A stretch of 64,000 nucleotides of DNA from Flavobacterium ginsengisoli (GCF_029625315.1 NZ_CP121110.1:2675001-2739000), one strand, 5' to 3'; counted from the first letter of the stretch, positions 32,169 through 41,814 are shown. Notes: generated from the sequence alone by a model not told the origin. A program made the numbers and translations.

Positions 32169-32210
32169 AAGATGCTAAGATTCTAAGTCTGCTAAGGTTC
32201 TAAGTTTTTC
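32169..32210. repeat. 8-bp-period repeat upstream of clpP
   Basis: GATGCTAA GATTCTAA GTCTGCTAA GGTTCTAA: same octamer family. It lies between tig and clpP. Confidence 0.6.
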
Positions 32211-32245
32211 TTTCTAAGAAACTTTTACCAACTTCAAACCTGAAA

Positions 32246-32288
32246 CAAAAAAAGAACGTCAACAGAATAAAAAATTCCATTGACGTTC
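32246..32288 (-). terminator. Terminator downstream of tig
   Basis: GAACGTCAA / TTGACGTTC stem followed by a T run on the minus strand. It suggests that clpP-clpX has a separate promoter or receives only read-through. Confidence 0.7.
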
Positions 32289-32352
32289 AAATATAATTAT
32301 TTTTATCTTTCAGTTTCTGTAATAAAATCTTAATTTTTAAAAAGTATACTTC

Positions 32353-33717
32353 TTAACTTTCGACTTTACAACTTTTGACTTTCAGACTAAAATTTATTCT
32401 CCGTAAGAAGTCTGCAATAAATTCTTCGTAAGTAACCTCTTTAGTTGTTGGGTTAGCTTTTTCTTTGAAGATATCTAACATTTTAGTTGCTACAACTTGC
32501 TCAGAAAGTCTTTTCACTTCGTCTTGGTTAGATAAAACTCTAGCCACGATTCCTTGAACTTCTTCGTCAGTTGGGTTAGTTTGACCAAATTGAGCCATTT
32601 GCTGTCTGATTGCGTTTGATGTAAACTCTTTCAAGTCATCAAATGTAATTTGGATATTGCTTTGAGCCAAAGCTTTTCCTTCGATTAATTGGAAACGTAA
32701 ACCTTTTTCAGATCTTGCGTATTCAACTTCAGCTTCTTCTGCAGAAAGTTTTTTCTCTCCAACAGTTTGCAACCATTTTTTCAAGAATTCAGCTGGCAAA
32801 TCGAATTTTGTGTTTTCGATCAAGAAATCTTGAACATCTAATAATAATTTTTGGTCAGCTTGCTGAGCGAATTGAGCTTCAGCATCTTCTTTAATTTTAG
32901 CTTTTAAATCTTCTAAAGAAGCCACTTTTCCTTCGCCAAAAAGTTTGTCGAATAATTCTTGGTTTAATTCAGCTGGTTCAGAACCGTTGATTGCCTCAAT
33001 AGTAAAGTTTACTTCAACATCTAAACCGTGAACACCTTCGTGACCAACTTTTAAGTAATCCATTAATTGGTGATCGTCTTCAAATAAACCTTTTGTGCTT
33101 ACTGTAACAACATCTCCAACTTTTTTACCTGTGAATTGTTTTTGAGCTTTTTTGCTGAATGCATCAACAGCAATTGTAGTTGTATTGTTGATTCCGTTTG
33201 CTTCGCTAGAGAAAGTTCCAGTTAAATCAGATTTAGCATCAGAAACTTCTTGAGGAACTGCTTTTCCAAATTGTTTTTGGATACGCTCTACTTGTCCGTC
33301 GATTAATTTATCATCAGCAGTAACGATATATTTTACGATATTGTTTTTAGCTTCAAGATCAATTTCGAAATTTGGCACTAAACCAATTTCGTATTCAAAA
33401 GTTAATTCTTCAGCATCCCAGTTAAAATCTTCGTTTACTTTAGCAAGAGGAGTTCCTAAAAGATTTAATCTTTCAGATTGAATATAACGCTCTAAAGCCA
33501 AATCAACTACTTTTTTAATCTCTTCTTGTTTAATACCTTTTCCGTATTGTTTTTCAACAAGATCTTTAGGCACTGCACCTTTTCTAAATCCTTTTACTTG
33601 CGCTAAAGGCATTTTTTCGTTAATTCTTTTTGCTACTTGACCTTTATAATCCATATGAACAACGTTCATAACGATTGTCTCGTTTACAGCGTCTATTGCT
33701 ACTCTTTTAATATCCAT
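32353..33717 (-). CDS. tig: Trigger factor
   Basis: 454 residues. N-terminal ribosome-binding signature GFRKGAVPKDLVEKQYGKGI (usual GFRxGxxP). A central PPIase-like region contains FEDDHQLMDYLKVGHEG, and a C-terminal helical chaperone arm follows. The tig-clpP-clpX order is conserved in bacteria. The C-terminus RINFSLKVKSCKVES is slightly extended and may be off the family norm. Confidence 0.95.
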   Translation of the reverse strand: MDIKRVAIDAVNETIVMNVVHMDYKGQVAKRINEKMPLAQVKGFRKGAVPKDLVEKQYGKGIKQEEIKKVVDLALERYIQSERLNLLGTPLAKVNEDFNWDAEELTFEYEIGLVPNFEIDLEAKNNIVKYIVTADDKLIDGQVERIQKQFGKAVPQEVSDAKSDLTGTFSSEANGINNTTTIAVDAFSKKAQKQFTGKKVGDVVTVSTKGLFEDDHQLMDYLKVGHEGVHGLDVEVNFTIEAINGSEPAELNQELFDKLFGEGKVASLEDLKAKIKEDAEAQFAQQADQKLLLDVQDFLIENTKFDLPAEFLKKWLQTVGEKKLSAEEAEVEYARSEKGLRFQLIEGKALAQSNIQITFDDLKEFTSNAIRQQMAQFGQTNPTDEEVQGIVARVLSNQDEVKRLSEQVVATKMLDIFKEKANPTTKEVTYEEFIADFLRRINFSLKVKSCKVES

Positions 33718-33743
33718 CTTCTTCTTTAATTTACATAATAAAA

Positions 33744-33778
33744 TTGGGTTGCAAAATTATAAAATTTTTGCAACCCAA
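33744..33778 (-). terminator. Terminator after the holin-like gene
   Basis: TTGGGTTGCAAAA / TTTTTGCAACCCAA stem in the gap before tig; followed by a T-rich stretch on the minus strand. Confidence 0.65.
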
Positions 33779-33830
33779 CCAAGTTTTTAATCTATTGTAT
33801 TTGAAGCAGTTTTAATCTGCCGATTTGTTT

Positions 33831-34176
33831 TTATTTATCGTCTCCTAGTATTTTATAAGTAAGAGATTGAAGTATAGATAGAATAATGCTGAATATTAAT
33901 GCTGTCCAAAATGAATTTACTGCAAAACCGCCTACAATATTAGTGCACAGTAAAATAATTACCGCGTTTATGACTAATAAAAATAAACCAAGCGTAACAA
34001 ACGTTACTGGCAAAGTTAACAACACTAAAATTGGCTTAATAAAGATATTCAGCAATCCTAAAACTACTGCAACAATTACTGCTGTACCAAAACTAGCAAC
34101 ATGAACCCCTGTTAAAATGTTAGACAATAATAAAACCAAAGCAGACCGTAACGAGAAGTCTAAGTAATAATTTCAT
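33831..34176 (-). CDS. Phage-holin-family four-helix membrane protein (one GCWGC frameshift)
   Basis: 114 residues after repair. MKLLLRLLVTAALVLLLSNIL then AVVLGLLNIFIKPILVLLTL and further helices: the PF04020-type (holin superfamily IV-like) membrane protein common outside phages. The lesion GCAGAC at 34141-34146 hides the first ten or so residues. Despite the family name there is no phage context. Role unknown. Confidence 0.83.
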
Positions 34177-34229
34177 AGTTTTTAGGTTTAAAATTTATTT
34201 AAAAATAATAAAATTTTATCAAAAGTGTT

Positions 34230-34994
34230 TTATTCTTTTAAAAACGTTGCTGTCAATTCAAAAAACATTTTCGGATTTTCAGCATGAAGCCAGTGTCCTG
34301 CATTTGGAATGGTTTCTAATTTTAAATTTGGAAAATGCTTACGAATTTCATCAAGATCAGCATCTTGAATATAGCCAGAATTTCCACCTCTAATAAATAA
34401 TGTCGGATTATTAAAAACCAAATGATCTGCCAAAGGTTTTCCGATCGCATCCAGATTATTATTAAAAGCTTCTAAATTAAATCTAAAAGCCAATTGTCCT
34501 GGCTCTTTCCAATATAGATTTTTCAGCAAAAACTGACGAGTCCCGAAATCTGGAACATATTGAGATAAAATTGCTTCTACATCATTTCGGCTTGGTTTTA
34601 CAGAAAAATCTACTGCATTTAATCCTGCCAAAATATCCTGATGATGCTGTTTGTAGAATCTCGGACCAATATCTGCCACAATCAATTTGTCTACAATTTC
34701 TGGATGTGTCGTAGCAAAAAGCATCGCTACTTTCCCTCCCATCGAATGTCCTAGAATATCTATTCTAGTCAGATTATTTGCTTGACAGTATTCGTACACA
34801 TCTTGAACCATCGCTTCATAACTCCATTCATCTGAATGAAAACTGCGACCGTGGTTTCTTAAATCTAAAATATGAACTTGAAATCCGGCTTCTACATATT
34901 GCCCGGCTAAAGTTTTCCAATTATCAGACATTCCGAGAAATCCGTGCATGATGACAAATGGTTTTCCTTCTCCTTCTATTTTTGAATAAAGCAT
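34230..34994 (-). CDS. Alpha/beta hydrolase (YbfF-like esterase)
   Basis: 254 residues. HGFLGMSDNWKTL oxyanion motif, nucleophile DILGHSMGGKVAM, and catalytic His in NAGHWLHAENP. The FLGMSDNW wording is typical of YbfF-type acyl esterases. Followed 26 bp later by pdxJ's stop on the same strand (pdxJ upstream in position is a separate start). Confidence 0.87.
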   Translation of the reverse strand: MLYSKIEGEGKPFVIMHGFLGMSDNWKTLAGQYVEAGFQVHILDLRNHGRSFHSDEWSYEAMVQDVYEYCQANNLTRIDILGHSMGGKVAMLFATTHPEIVDKLIVADIGPRFYKQHHQDILAGLNAVDFSVKPSRNDVEAILSQYVPDFGTRQFLLKNLYWKEPGQLAFRFNLEAFNNNLDAIGKPLADHLVFNNPTLFIRGGNSGYIQDADLDEIRKHFPNLKLETIPNAGHWLHAENPKMFFELTATFLKE

Positions 34995-35020
34995 ATTTTT
35001 AATTTTTTCTTTTTAAAGAA

Positions 35021-35735
35021 TTATTTCAATTTATTCAGATACATATTTACAGTATTATCTAAACCAAGATAAAGCGCCTCCGAAATTAAAGCATGGCCAA
35101 TAGAAACTTCTAATAAACCTTGAATGTTTTCTTTAAAAAATTTGATATTATCTAAACTCAAATCGTGTCCAGCATTGATTCCTAACCCTAATTCATTTGC
35201 CAATACTGCAGCTTTAGCATAAGGATCAATTCCTTTTTCGTTTCCTAAACTATATTGATGTGCAAAAGATTCTGTGTACAACTCAATTCTATCTGTTCCT
35301 GTTTTTTTCGCGCCTTCAATCATTTCTAAAATTGGATCAACGAAAATTGAAGTTCTTATTCCGTTTCTTTGAAACTCCTGAATCACTTCAGTCAAATATT
35401 CTTGATTTTTGATTGTATCCCAGCCAGCAGAAGAGGTTATTGCACCAATTGCGTCTGGAACTAAGGTTACCTGATCTGGTTTGCATTCTAAAACTAAATC
35501 AATAAAATTATGCTTGCGGATTCCCTTCAATATTATATTCTGTGGTAACAACTGCTTTTAAATCGCGTGCATCTTGATAACGAATATGGCGCTCATCTGG
35601 ACGTGGGTGAATTGTAATTCCTTGTCCGCCAAAACGCTGAATATCTGCGACTACTTTTAATAAATCGGGAACATTTCCGCCACGAGCATTTCGAAGCGTT
35701 GCTATTTTATTGATATTTACACTTAATTTTGTCAT
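35021..35735 (-). CDS. pdxJ: Pyridoxine 5'-phosphate synthase PdxJ (one GCWGC frameshift)
   Basis: 237 residues after repair. Vitamin B6 synthesis (DXP-dependent route). Landmarks: [41 protein letters not shown] and [12 protein letters not shown]. The lesion is GCTTGC (plus strand) at 35512-35517: NPQ joins [12 protein letters not shown] when one base is removed. It reads towards the esterase gene and they are probably one operon. Confidence 0.95.
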
Positions 35736-35762
35736 ATAAATAGATATTAATTCTAGTAATCT

Positions 35763-35770
35763 TATATTTG
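35763..35770 (+). promoter_or_regulatory. Putative -7 box TATATTTG upstream of the CBS gene
   Basis: TAnnTTTG match, 80 bp before the ATG at 35851; -33 unclear. Confidence 0.4.
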
Positions 35771-35776
35771 TTACGA

Positions 35777-35784
35777 CAAAAATA
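35777..35784 (-). promoter_or_regulatory. Putative -7 box TATTTTTG of pdxJ
   Basis: Minus-strand TAnnTTTG, 41 bp before the pdxJ start. It nearly overlaps the plus-strand box at 35763, suggesting back-to-back promoters. Confidence 0.45.
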
Positions 35785-35850
35785 CAAAGTAAAACAGAGC
35801 GGTTTTCGGTATTTTTTGATTATTTTGCATCAAATATCCTCAATTGATTT

Positions 35851-36510
35851 ATGACAGAAATTACAAACTATATCACAAACGATTTCAGAGCAATTGACAG
35901 TCAGGAAACAATTGCCTCGATTCAGGACTTTTTTATCGATGTAAATTTTTCTCATTTTCCGATTTTAGAAGATGGTATTTTTATTGGAAGCATCTCTTCT
36001 GATGATGTTGAAACATTTGACACTGATAAAAAAGCAATTGATTACAAATACGCTTTAGAACGTTTCTTTGCCAGAAAATCGATGATTTGGCTAGATGTTC
36101 TAGAGGTTTTTGCAAAAAACCACACGAATATCCTGCCTATTCTTGATGAAAACAATAATTATATAGGATACTACGAAATGGAAGACATCATGAAGTTTTT
36201 TCAGGAAACTCCATTTTTAAAAGAACCTGGTGCCATTATTATTGTACAAAAAGGGCTTTTGGATTATTCTATGAGTGAAGTAACTCAAATTGTAGAAAGC
36301 AATAATGGTAAAATTTTAGGCTGTTTTGTTTCTGAAGCTGATACAGAAAATGTTCAAATCACTGTAAAAATTGGCTTGGGAGCAATCAACGAAATTATTC
36401 AGACGTATAGAAGATATGGTTACGAAATTATTTCAGAGCATCAAGAAGACAACTATATCAATAGCTTAAAAGAGCGATCAGATTATTTAGACAAATATCT
36501 CAACATATAA
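35851..36510 (+). CDS. CBS-domain protein
   Basis: 219 residues. Two CBS motifs at about 1-60 and 70-120 (FSHFPILEDGIFIGSISSDDV; HTNILPILDENNNYIGYYEM), followed by an ACT-like C-terminal half (GAIIIVQKGLLDYSMSEVTQIVE). Probably a nucleotide-sensing regulator. It lies just upstream of nadK. Confidence 0.82.
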   Translation: MTEITNYITNDFRAIDSQETIASIQDFFIDVNFSHFPILEDGIFIGSISSDDVETFDTDKKAIDYKYALERFFARKSMIWLDVLEVFAKNHTNILPILDENNNYIGYYEMEDIMKFFQETPFLKEPGAIIIVQKGLLDYSMSEVTQIVESNNGKILGCFVSEADTENVQITVKIGLGAINEIIQTYRRYGYEIISEHQEDNYINSLKERSDYLDKYLNI

Positions 36511-36540
36511 ATTATGAATGTGCCAATGAGAAAATTAGTT

Positions 36541-36600
36541 AATTAGATAATTTTCGCATTTCCAGATTATCTAATTGACACATTGACAAATTATCTAATT
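36541..36600. repeat. Inverted AATTAGATAAT element before nadK
   Basis: AATTAGATAAT at 36541-36551 with two inverted copies at 36566-36576 and 36590-36600, and TTGACACATT between them. Resembles the element at 11350-11412. Confidence 0.6.
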
Positions 36601-36608
36601 TACAACGA

Positions 36609-37493
36609 ATGAAAATAGCCATTTACGGACAATACTATCAGAATAGCACTGAACCTATTATAAAAGACATCTTCACATTTTTCAATACCAACAACGTCGA
36701 AATGGTAATTGAAGAAAATTTCCTGAATATGCTTTATGAAAAACAGCTTATAAAAAAAGAATACAAAACTTTTTCGCCAAGTACTGCTTTAGATAATAGT
36801 TTCGAAATGTTGATTAGTATTGGAGGCGACGGAACGATTTTAAGAGCCGCTGCTTTTGTTCGTAATTCTGGAGTACCTTTATTAGGTATAAATGCTGGAC
36901 GATTAGGTTTTCTTGCCAAAGTTCAGAAAGAAAATATAGATATTTTACTTCAATACGTTATTGATCAAAACTACACCACTTCTGAAAGAACTTTATTAGG
37001 AATCACATGCGAACCTTACAACGAAGCTTTTAAAGAACTTAATTTCGCTATGAACGAAGTTACAGTGAGTAGAAAAGATACCACTTCGATGATTACAGTA
37101 GAAACCTATTTGAACAACGAATATCTAAATTCTTATTGGGCAGACGGATTAATCATTTCAACGCCAACCGGTTCTACAGGATATTCTTTAAGCTGTGGCG
37201 GGCCAATTTTAACGCCAGATGTCAAAAGTTTAGTAATTACGCCAATTGCTCCACATAATTTAACTGCCAGACCTCTTGTTATTCCCGACGATACAGAAAT
37301 TACTTTGCGCGTAACAGGAAGAGAAGACCAATATTTGGTTTCTTTAGACTCAAGAATTTCTTCGGTAAAAAACGAGTCTATTTTAAAAATTAAAAAAACA
37401 GATTACAAAATTAAAATGGTTGAAATACCAGACGAGACTTTCTTAAAAACCTTGAGAAACAAACTGCTCTGGGGAGAAGATAAAAGAAATTAA
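36609..37493 (+). CDS. nadK: NAD kinase
   Basis: 294 residues. The conserved GGDGTILRAAAF (about 75) and NEVTVSR, and the SLDSR loop near the C-terminus. Phosphorylates NAD to NADP. Follows the CBS gene on the same strand, separated by the repeat element. Confidence 0.95.
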   Translation: MKIAIYGQYYQNSTEPIIKDIFTFFNTNNVEMVIEENFLNMLYEKQLIKKEYKTFSPSTALDNSFEMLISIGGDGTILRAAAFVRNSGVPLLGINAGRLGFLAKVQKENIDILLQYVIDQNYTTSERTLLGITCEPYNEAFKELNFAMNEVTVSRKDTTSMITVETYLNNEYLNSYWADGLIISTPTGSTGYSLSCGGPILTPDVKSLVITPIAPHNLTARPLVIPDDTEITLRVTGREDQYLVSLDSRISSVKNESILKIKKTDYKIKMVEIPDETFLKTLRNKLLWGEDKRN

Positions 37494-37579
37494 ACTCTTT
37501 TCTGATTCTTCACTATACGATAATACCACATTTTCTCGTTCTGCATGTAGTGAATCATCATTAAATGGCTCAAAATCAT
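37490..37579 (-). CDS. Possible very small protein (29 aa)
   Basis: MILSHLMMIHYMQNEKMWYY followed by RIVKNQKRV and TAA, antisense to the gap after nadK and overlapping its stop by 4 bp. No ribosome-binding site or conservation evidence from one sequence; listed only because the composition looks protein-like. Confidence 0.2.
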   Translation of the reverse strand: MILSHLMMIHYMQNEKMWYYRIVKNQKRV

Positions 37580-37618
37580 AACGTAAATTGAAAAAAAAGC
37601 ACATTTAACTAAAGGAAC

Positions 37619-37648
37619 TTTGATTCGTATTGATAATTATTATATTTG
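37619..37648 (+). promoter_or_regulatory. Promoter of the DUF6089 gene
   Basis: TTTG at 37619-37622, 18-bp spacer, TATATTTG at 37641-37648. The best match to the flavobacterial consensus in the window; ATG at 37667. Confidence 0.75.
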
Positions 37649-37666
37649 CACGCAATTTTGAATTAA

Positions 37667-38359
37667 ATGAAGAAAATTTTTAATTTATTGTTATGTTTTT
37701 TCCCCTTTATTACACTTAATGCTCAGATCAATGAGATTGGTGTTTTTCTTGGCGGAAGCAACTTTGTAGGCGATGTTGGAAAAACAACTTATATCGCTCC
37801 AGAAAAATTAGCTTTTGGTGTTCTTTACAAATGGAACAGAAGCCCAAGACACGCATGGAGATTCTCATATACACAGTCAAATATTAGTGGAAACGATTAC
37901 AAATCTGATGAAACAGGAAGAAATCAAAGAGGCTATCGTTTTGACAATGACATAAAAGAGCTTTCTGCTGGTTTAGAATTTAATTTTTTCGATTTTAATC
38001 TGCACGATTATCACACAAAAATAACGCCTTACGTGTTTACTGGTTTAAATTATTTCTTCTTCAATAATCTATACCGATACACTGCAACTCCCAATACCGT
38101 ATACGAGCTAAAGAACAGAAGTTCTATGTCTATACCTATTACATTAGGTATAAAATCAAATATATCTCCACGTTTTGTTTTAGTTGCCGAAGTTGGTGCA
38201 CGCTATACATTTACGGATAATATTGACGGAAGCAATCCAAATACAAGCAATCCAAGTATTATGAAATTTGGAAATTTAAATAATAATGACTGGTATATTT
38301 TTTCTGGTATGACTTTAACCTATACCTTTGGAAAAAAACCATGCTATTGCGCATACTAA
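37667..38359 (+). CDS. DUF6089 outer-membrane beta-barrel protein
   Basis: 230 residues. Signal peptide MKKIFNLLLCFFPFITLNAQ. Then NEIGVFLGGSNFVGDVG and alternating aromatic beta-strand segments ending in FSGMTLTYTFGKKPCYCAY. The gene just before uppS/bamA in flavobacteria usually carries this family. Probably involved in outer-membrane structure; function unknown. Confidence 0.83.
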   Translation: MKKIFNLLLCFFPFITLNAQINEIGVFLGGSNFVGDVGKTTYIAPEKLAFGVLYKWNRSPRHAWRFSYTQSNISGNDYKSDETGRNQRGYRFDNDIKELSAGLEFNFFDFNLHDYHTKITPYVFTGLNYFFFNNLYRYTATPNTVYELKNRSSMSIPITLGIKSNISPRFVLVAEVGARYTFTDNIDGSNPNTSNPSIMKFGNLNNNDWYIFSGMTLTYTFGKKPCYCAY

Positions 38360-38362
38360 AAA

Positions 38363-39133
38363 ATGAATTTAATAGAATCGATAGATCACAAAAACTTACC
38401 TAGACACCTAGCCATTATTATGGACGGTAACGGCCGCTGGGCAAAACAACAAGGTTTCATGCGCGCGTTTGGCCACGAAAATGGCACTAAATCTGTAAAA
38501 GAGATAATCAAAACCTCAGCTAAGCTTGGAATTGAATATTTAACTCTATATGCTTTTTCTACAGAAAATTGGAATCGTCCAAAACTTGAGGTTCAGGCGT
38601 TAATGAAAATATTGATTAATTCATTAAAAAAAGAGCTAGTTACCCTTCAAGAAAACAATATCAGACTTAATGCAATTGGAAATCTTGATAAATTACCAAA
38701 AACAGCCCAAAAAGAACTTTTGGATGTTATGGAAAAAACGAAAAACAATACTCGCTTAACTCTTACTCTCGCTTTAAGCTACGGTTCTAGAGAGGAACTG
38801 GTAAATGCCGTAAAGTCAATTAGTGATAAAGTTAAAAATAATATAATTTCAATAGACACTATTGACGATTCAATTATAAATGAGCATCTTTACACGCAAA
38901 ATTTACCTGACGTAGATTTATTAATACGAACAAGTGGAGAACATAGAATAAGTAATTTTTTGCTGTGGCAGATTGCCTATGCAGAATTGTATTTTACTAA
39001 TGTCTTGTGGCCAGACTTTAAAGACCAAGATTTATATGAGGCTATTATTAGTTATCAAAAAGAGAACGTAGATTTGGAAAAACCAGTGAACAAATTAAAT
39101 AATTTTTTAGTGTTGCAAAAAAAATACAAATAG
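38363..39133 (+). CDS. uppS: Isoprenyl (undecaprenyl) diphosphate synthase
   Basis: 256 residues. Catalytic Asp in IIMDGNGRWAKQQGF, the AFGHENG motif, YAFSTENWNRP and LIRTSGEHRISNFLLWQ. Makes the C55 lipid carrier for peptidoglycan and glycan synthesis. 3 bp after the DUF6089 stop, so the two are one operon that continues into bamA. Confidence 0.96.
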   Translation: MNLIESIDHKNLPRHLAIIMDGNGRWAKQQGFMRAFGHENGTKSVKEIIKTSAKLGIEYLTLYAFSTENWNRPKLEVQALMKILINSLKKELVTLQENNIRLNAIGNLDKLPKTAQKELLDVMEKTKNNTRLTLTLALSYGSREELVNAVKSISDKVKNNIISIDTIDDSIINEHLYTQNLPDVDLLIRTSGEHRISNFLLWQIAYAELYFTNVLWPDFKDQDLYEAIISYQKENVDLEKPVNKLNNFLVLQKKYK

Positions 39134-39150
39134 TCTTTACCCTTTTACTA

Positions 39151-41772
39151 TTGGGTAGTTTTTCACAAATTAAAGCACAAGAAAGAGTTCCTTTTGATCA
39201 AGGAAAAAAATATATTTTAGCTAAAGTTTCTGTTGTTGGTAAAATAAGCTTCAATGAGCAAACTGTCGTAACCTTTTCAGGACTTCAAAAAGGTCAGGAA
39301 ATCACTGTTCCTGGAGAAGAAATTAGTAGTGCAATTAAAAAATTAGGCAAGCTAGGTCTTTTCGACGAAATCGCATTCTATGTTAATAAAGTAGAAAACG
39401 ACAGTATCTATTTAGATTTAGATATTGTTGAACTTCCTAAATTAAATGAGGTTAAAATCATTGGTGTTAAGAAAAGTAAAATAGAAGGCTTAATTAAAGA
39501 CAATAACCTGACAAAGAACAAAATTGTCAACGAAAACTTAATTACCACTACCAAAAATTACATCGAAAACAAATACAAAAAAGAAGGTTTTTATAACACA
39601 AAAGTTACTATTACCAATACTCCCGATAGTATTAACGGACACCAAGTTAATATGCTTGTCCGAATAGATAAAGGAGATAAAGTTAAAATCAGCAGTATTG
39701 ATTTTACTGGAAACAAACAACTTACAGACAGCCAATTGCGTGCTGCGATGAAAGACACTAAGCAGAAAAATTTCATTCGTGTATTTAAGGCTTCTAAATT
39801 TATTCCAGAGAAATACAAAACTGACTTAGAAAAAGTAATCTCTGCCTACAAAGAAAAAGGATATCGCGATGCTCGTATTATCTATGATTCTGTTCAGTAT
39901 AACAAGAAAAAGAATACTCTAGCAATTAAGATTAATGTAGAAGAAGGTAACAAATATTACTTCGGAAATATTAAATTCTTAGGTAATACAGTTTATTCAG
40001 ATCAGCTTTTAAATCGTTATTTAGGAATCAAAAAAGGAGAAACTTATAACGGAGTTTTACTAGAAAAAAGAATTGCTGATAAGTCAAAACCAGACGCAGA
40101 AGACATTACCAACTTATACCAAAACAACGGTTATTTGTTCTCAAACATTAATGCTGTAGAGGTAAAAACAGTTAACGATACTATTGATTTTGAAATTAGA
40201 GTTACTGAAGGTCCTATTGCTTACTTCAACAAAATTACTGTTGTTGGAAACGATAAAACAAATGACCACGTTATTTACCGTGAGTTAAGAACTAAACCAG
40301 GTGAAAAATACAGTAAAGAACAATTGGTTAGAACTATCCGTGAGATTGGACAATTAGGTTTCTTTGACCCAGAGGCAATTGATCCTAAATTTAAAAATGT
40401 TGATGCCGGAGCTGGAACTGTTGATATTGAATATAACGTAGTCGAAAAAGGATCTAGCCAGGTCGAACTTCAAGGAGGTTATGGCGGTGGAGGTTTCATC
40501 GGAACATTAGGTCTTTCGTTTAACAACTTCTCGGCGAGAAAGATTTTTGACAAAGAAGCTTACAAGCCTTTACCAATGGGAGACGGACAAAAAGTTGCTC
40601 TACGTTTGCAAGGAAGTACATACTTCCAAACGTATAGTTTATCTTTCTCAGAGCCATGGTTTGGAGGGAAAAAACCTGTACAGTTTAGTTCATCTCTTTC
40701 ATACAGTAAGCAATTTCTTAACAATTACATCACTCGAACTGTTGATAAAAGCAAAAGTTTTAATATTTTTACAGTACAAGTTGGTTTAGCGAAAAGATTA
40801 ACTGTGCCAGATGACTACTTTGTACTATCACAATCTGTAAGTTATCAGCACTATGACTTGAACAATTATAATACAGGTTTGTTTACTTTTGGTAACGGAG
40901 CCTCAAGAAACTTAGCTTATACTATTGGACTTTCAAGAAGTAATAAAGGGGTAAACCCAATATTCCCAACTTATGGTTCTGAATTTAGTATTACTGCAAA
41001 AGTTACGCCTCCATATTCATTATTTAATGGTATTGATTATGGTGATTTGAAAAACCAAAAAGAATACAAATCACAATACACAGGTGTAAATACATCTGAT
41101 GATTATGGCCAGCCACTTAATACTGGAGATTACATCAAAACAGATGCCTCTGGAAAAACTGTAAGTGTTGGATCAGATTATGCAAGTGCCGATACAGATG
41201 TGGCGAAAGTCGATCAGAAAAAATACAACTGGTTAGAATACTATAAAGTTAAATTTAGAGGAGACTGGTATACTAAAGTTTATGGAAAATTAGTATTAAG
41301 AACACTTACAGAGTTTGGTTTCTTAGGAGCTTACAATCAAGAAAGAGGTGTAATTCCGTTTGAACGTTTTTACTTAGGAGGTGATGGTATGGCCAACTAC
41401 TCAATGGATGGTAGAGAAACTATCCAGTTAAGAGGTTATCCAAACAACTCTTTAACCCCTGTAAATGCTGCAGGTGATGCAATTGGAGCAACGATTTACA
41501 ACAAATTCTCAATGGAATTACGTTACCCAATTACATTAAAAGCATCGGCTTCTATTTTTGCATTAACGTTCCTAGAAGCAGGTTCATCATACCCAACTTT
41601 TAAAGATTATAATCCATTCGATTTAAATCGTTCTGCTGGTGCTGGTTTACGTGTATTCATGCCTGCATTTGGTTTATTGGGTATTGACTTTGGTTACGGA
41701 TTTGACGCTCTTCCAGGACAAACAAAAGCTAATGGATGGGAAACACACTTTATTATTGGACAACAATTTTAG
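39151..41772 (+). CDS. bamA: Outer membrane assembly protein BamA
   Basis: Five POTRA domains (from about residue 24: ILAKVSVVGKISFNEQTVV; KVKISSIDFTGNKQLTDSQL; YYFGNIKFLGNTVYSDQLL; YFNKITVVGNDKTNDHVIY) and a 16-strand barrel ending in the signature IIGQQF. The start given (TTG at 39151) cuts off the signal peptide: upstream codons in the same frame read KKIQIVFTLLLL with no ATG, GTG or TTG. An A9 instead of A8 at 39117-39124 would allow a start at GTG/TTG near 39110-39115. Followed by two skp genes. Confidence 0.9.
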   Translation: MGSFSQIKAQERVPFDQGKKYILAKVSVVGKISFNEQTVVTFSGLQKGQEITVPGEEISSAIKKLGKLGLFDEIAFYVNKVENDSIYLDLDIVELPKLNEVKIIGVKKSKIEGLIKDNNLTKNKIVNENLITTTKNYIENKYKKEGFYNTKVTITNTPDSINGHQVNMLVRIDKGDKVKISSIDFTGNKQLTDSQLRAAMKDTKQKNFIRVFKASKFIPEKYKTDLEKVISAYKEKGYRDARIIYDSVQYNKKKNTLAIKINVEEGNKYYFGNIKFLGNTVYSDQLLNRYLGIKKGETYNGVLLEKRIADKSKPDAEDITNLYQNNGYLFSNINAVEVKTVNDTIDFEIRVTEGPIAYFNKITVVGNDKTNDHVIYRELRTKPGEKYSKEQLVRTIREIGQLGFFDPEAIDPKFKNVDAGAGTVDIEYNVVEKGSSQVELQGGYGGGGFIGTLGLSFNNFSARKIFDKEAYKPLPMGDGQKVALRLQGSTYFQTYSLSFSEPWFGGKKPVQFSSSLSYSKQFLNNYITRTVDKSKSFNIFTVQVGLAKRLTVPDDYFVLSQSVSYQHYDLNNYNTGLFTFGNGASRNLAYTIGLSRSNKGVNPIFPTYGSEFSITAKVTPPYSLFNGIDYGDLKNQKEYKSQYTGVNTSDDYGQPLNTGDYIKTDASGKTVSVGSDYASADTDVAKVDQKKYNWLEYYKVKFRGDWYTKVYGKLVLRTLTEFGFLGAYNQERGVIPFERFYLGGDGMANYSMDGRETIQLRGYPNNSLTPVNAAGDAIGATIYNKFSMELRYPITLKASASIFALTFLEAGSSYPTFKDYNPFDLNRSAGAGLRVFMPAFGLLGIDFGYGFDALPGQTKANGWETHFIIGQQF

Positions 41773-41814
41773 TGAAATAACGTTTGGTTAAAAATCATCA
41801 AATAAAGTTATGTT

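Noticed and set aside
33831..34176. Prophage, from the holin-family annotation
   Set aside because: No other phage gene nearby; this membrane family is widespread outside phages.
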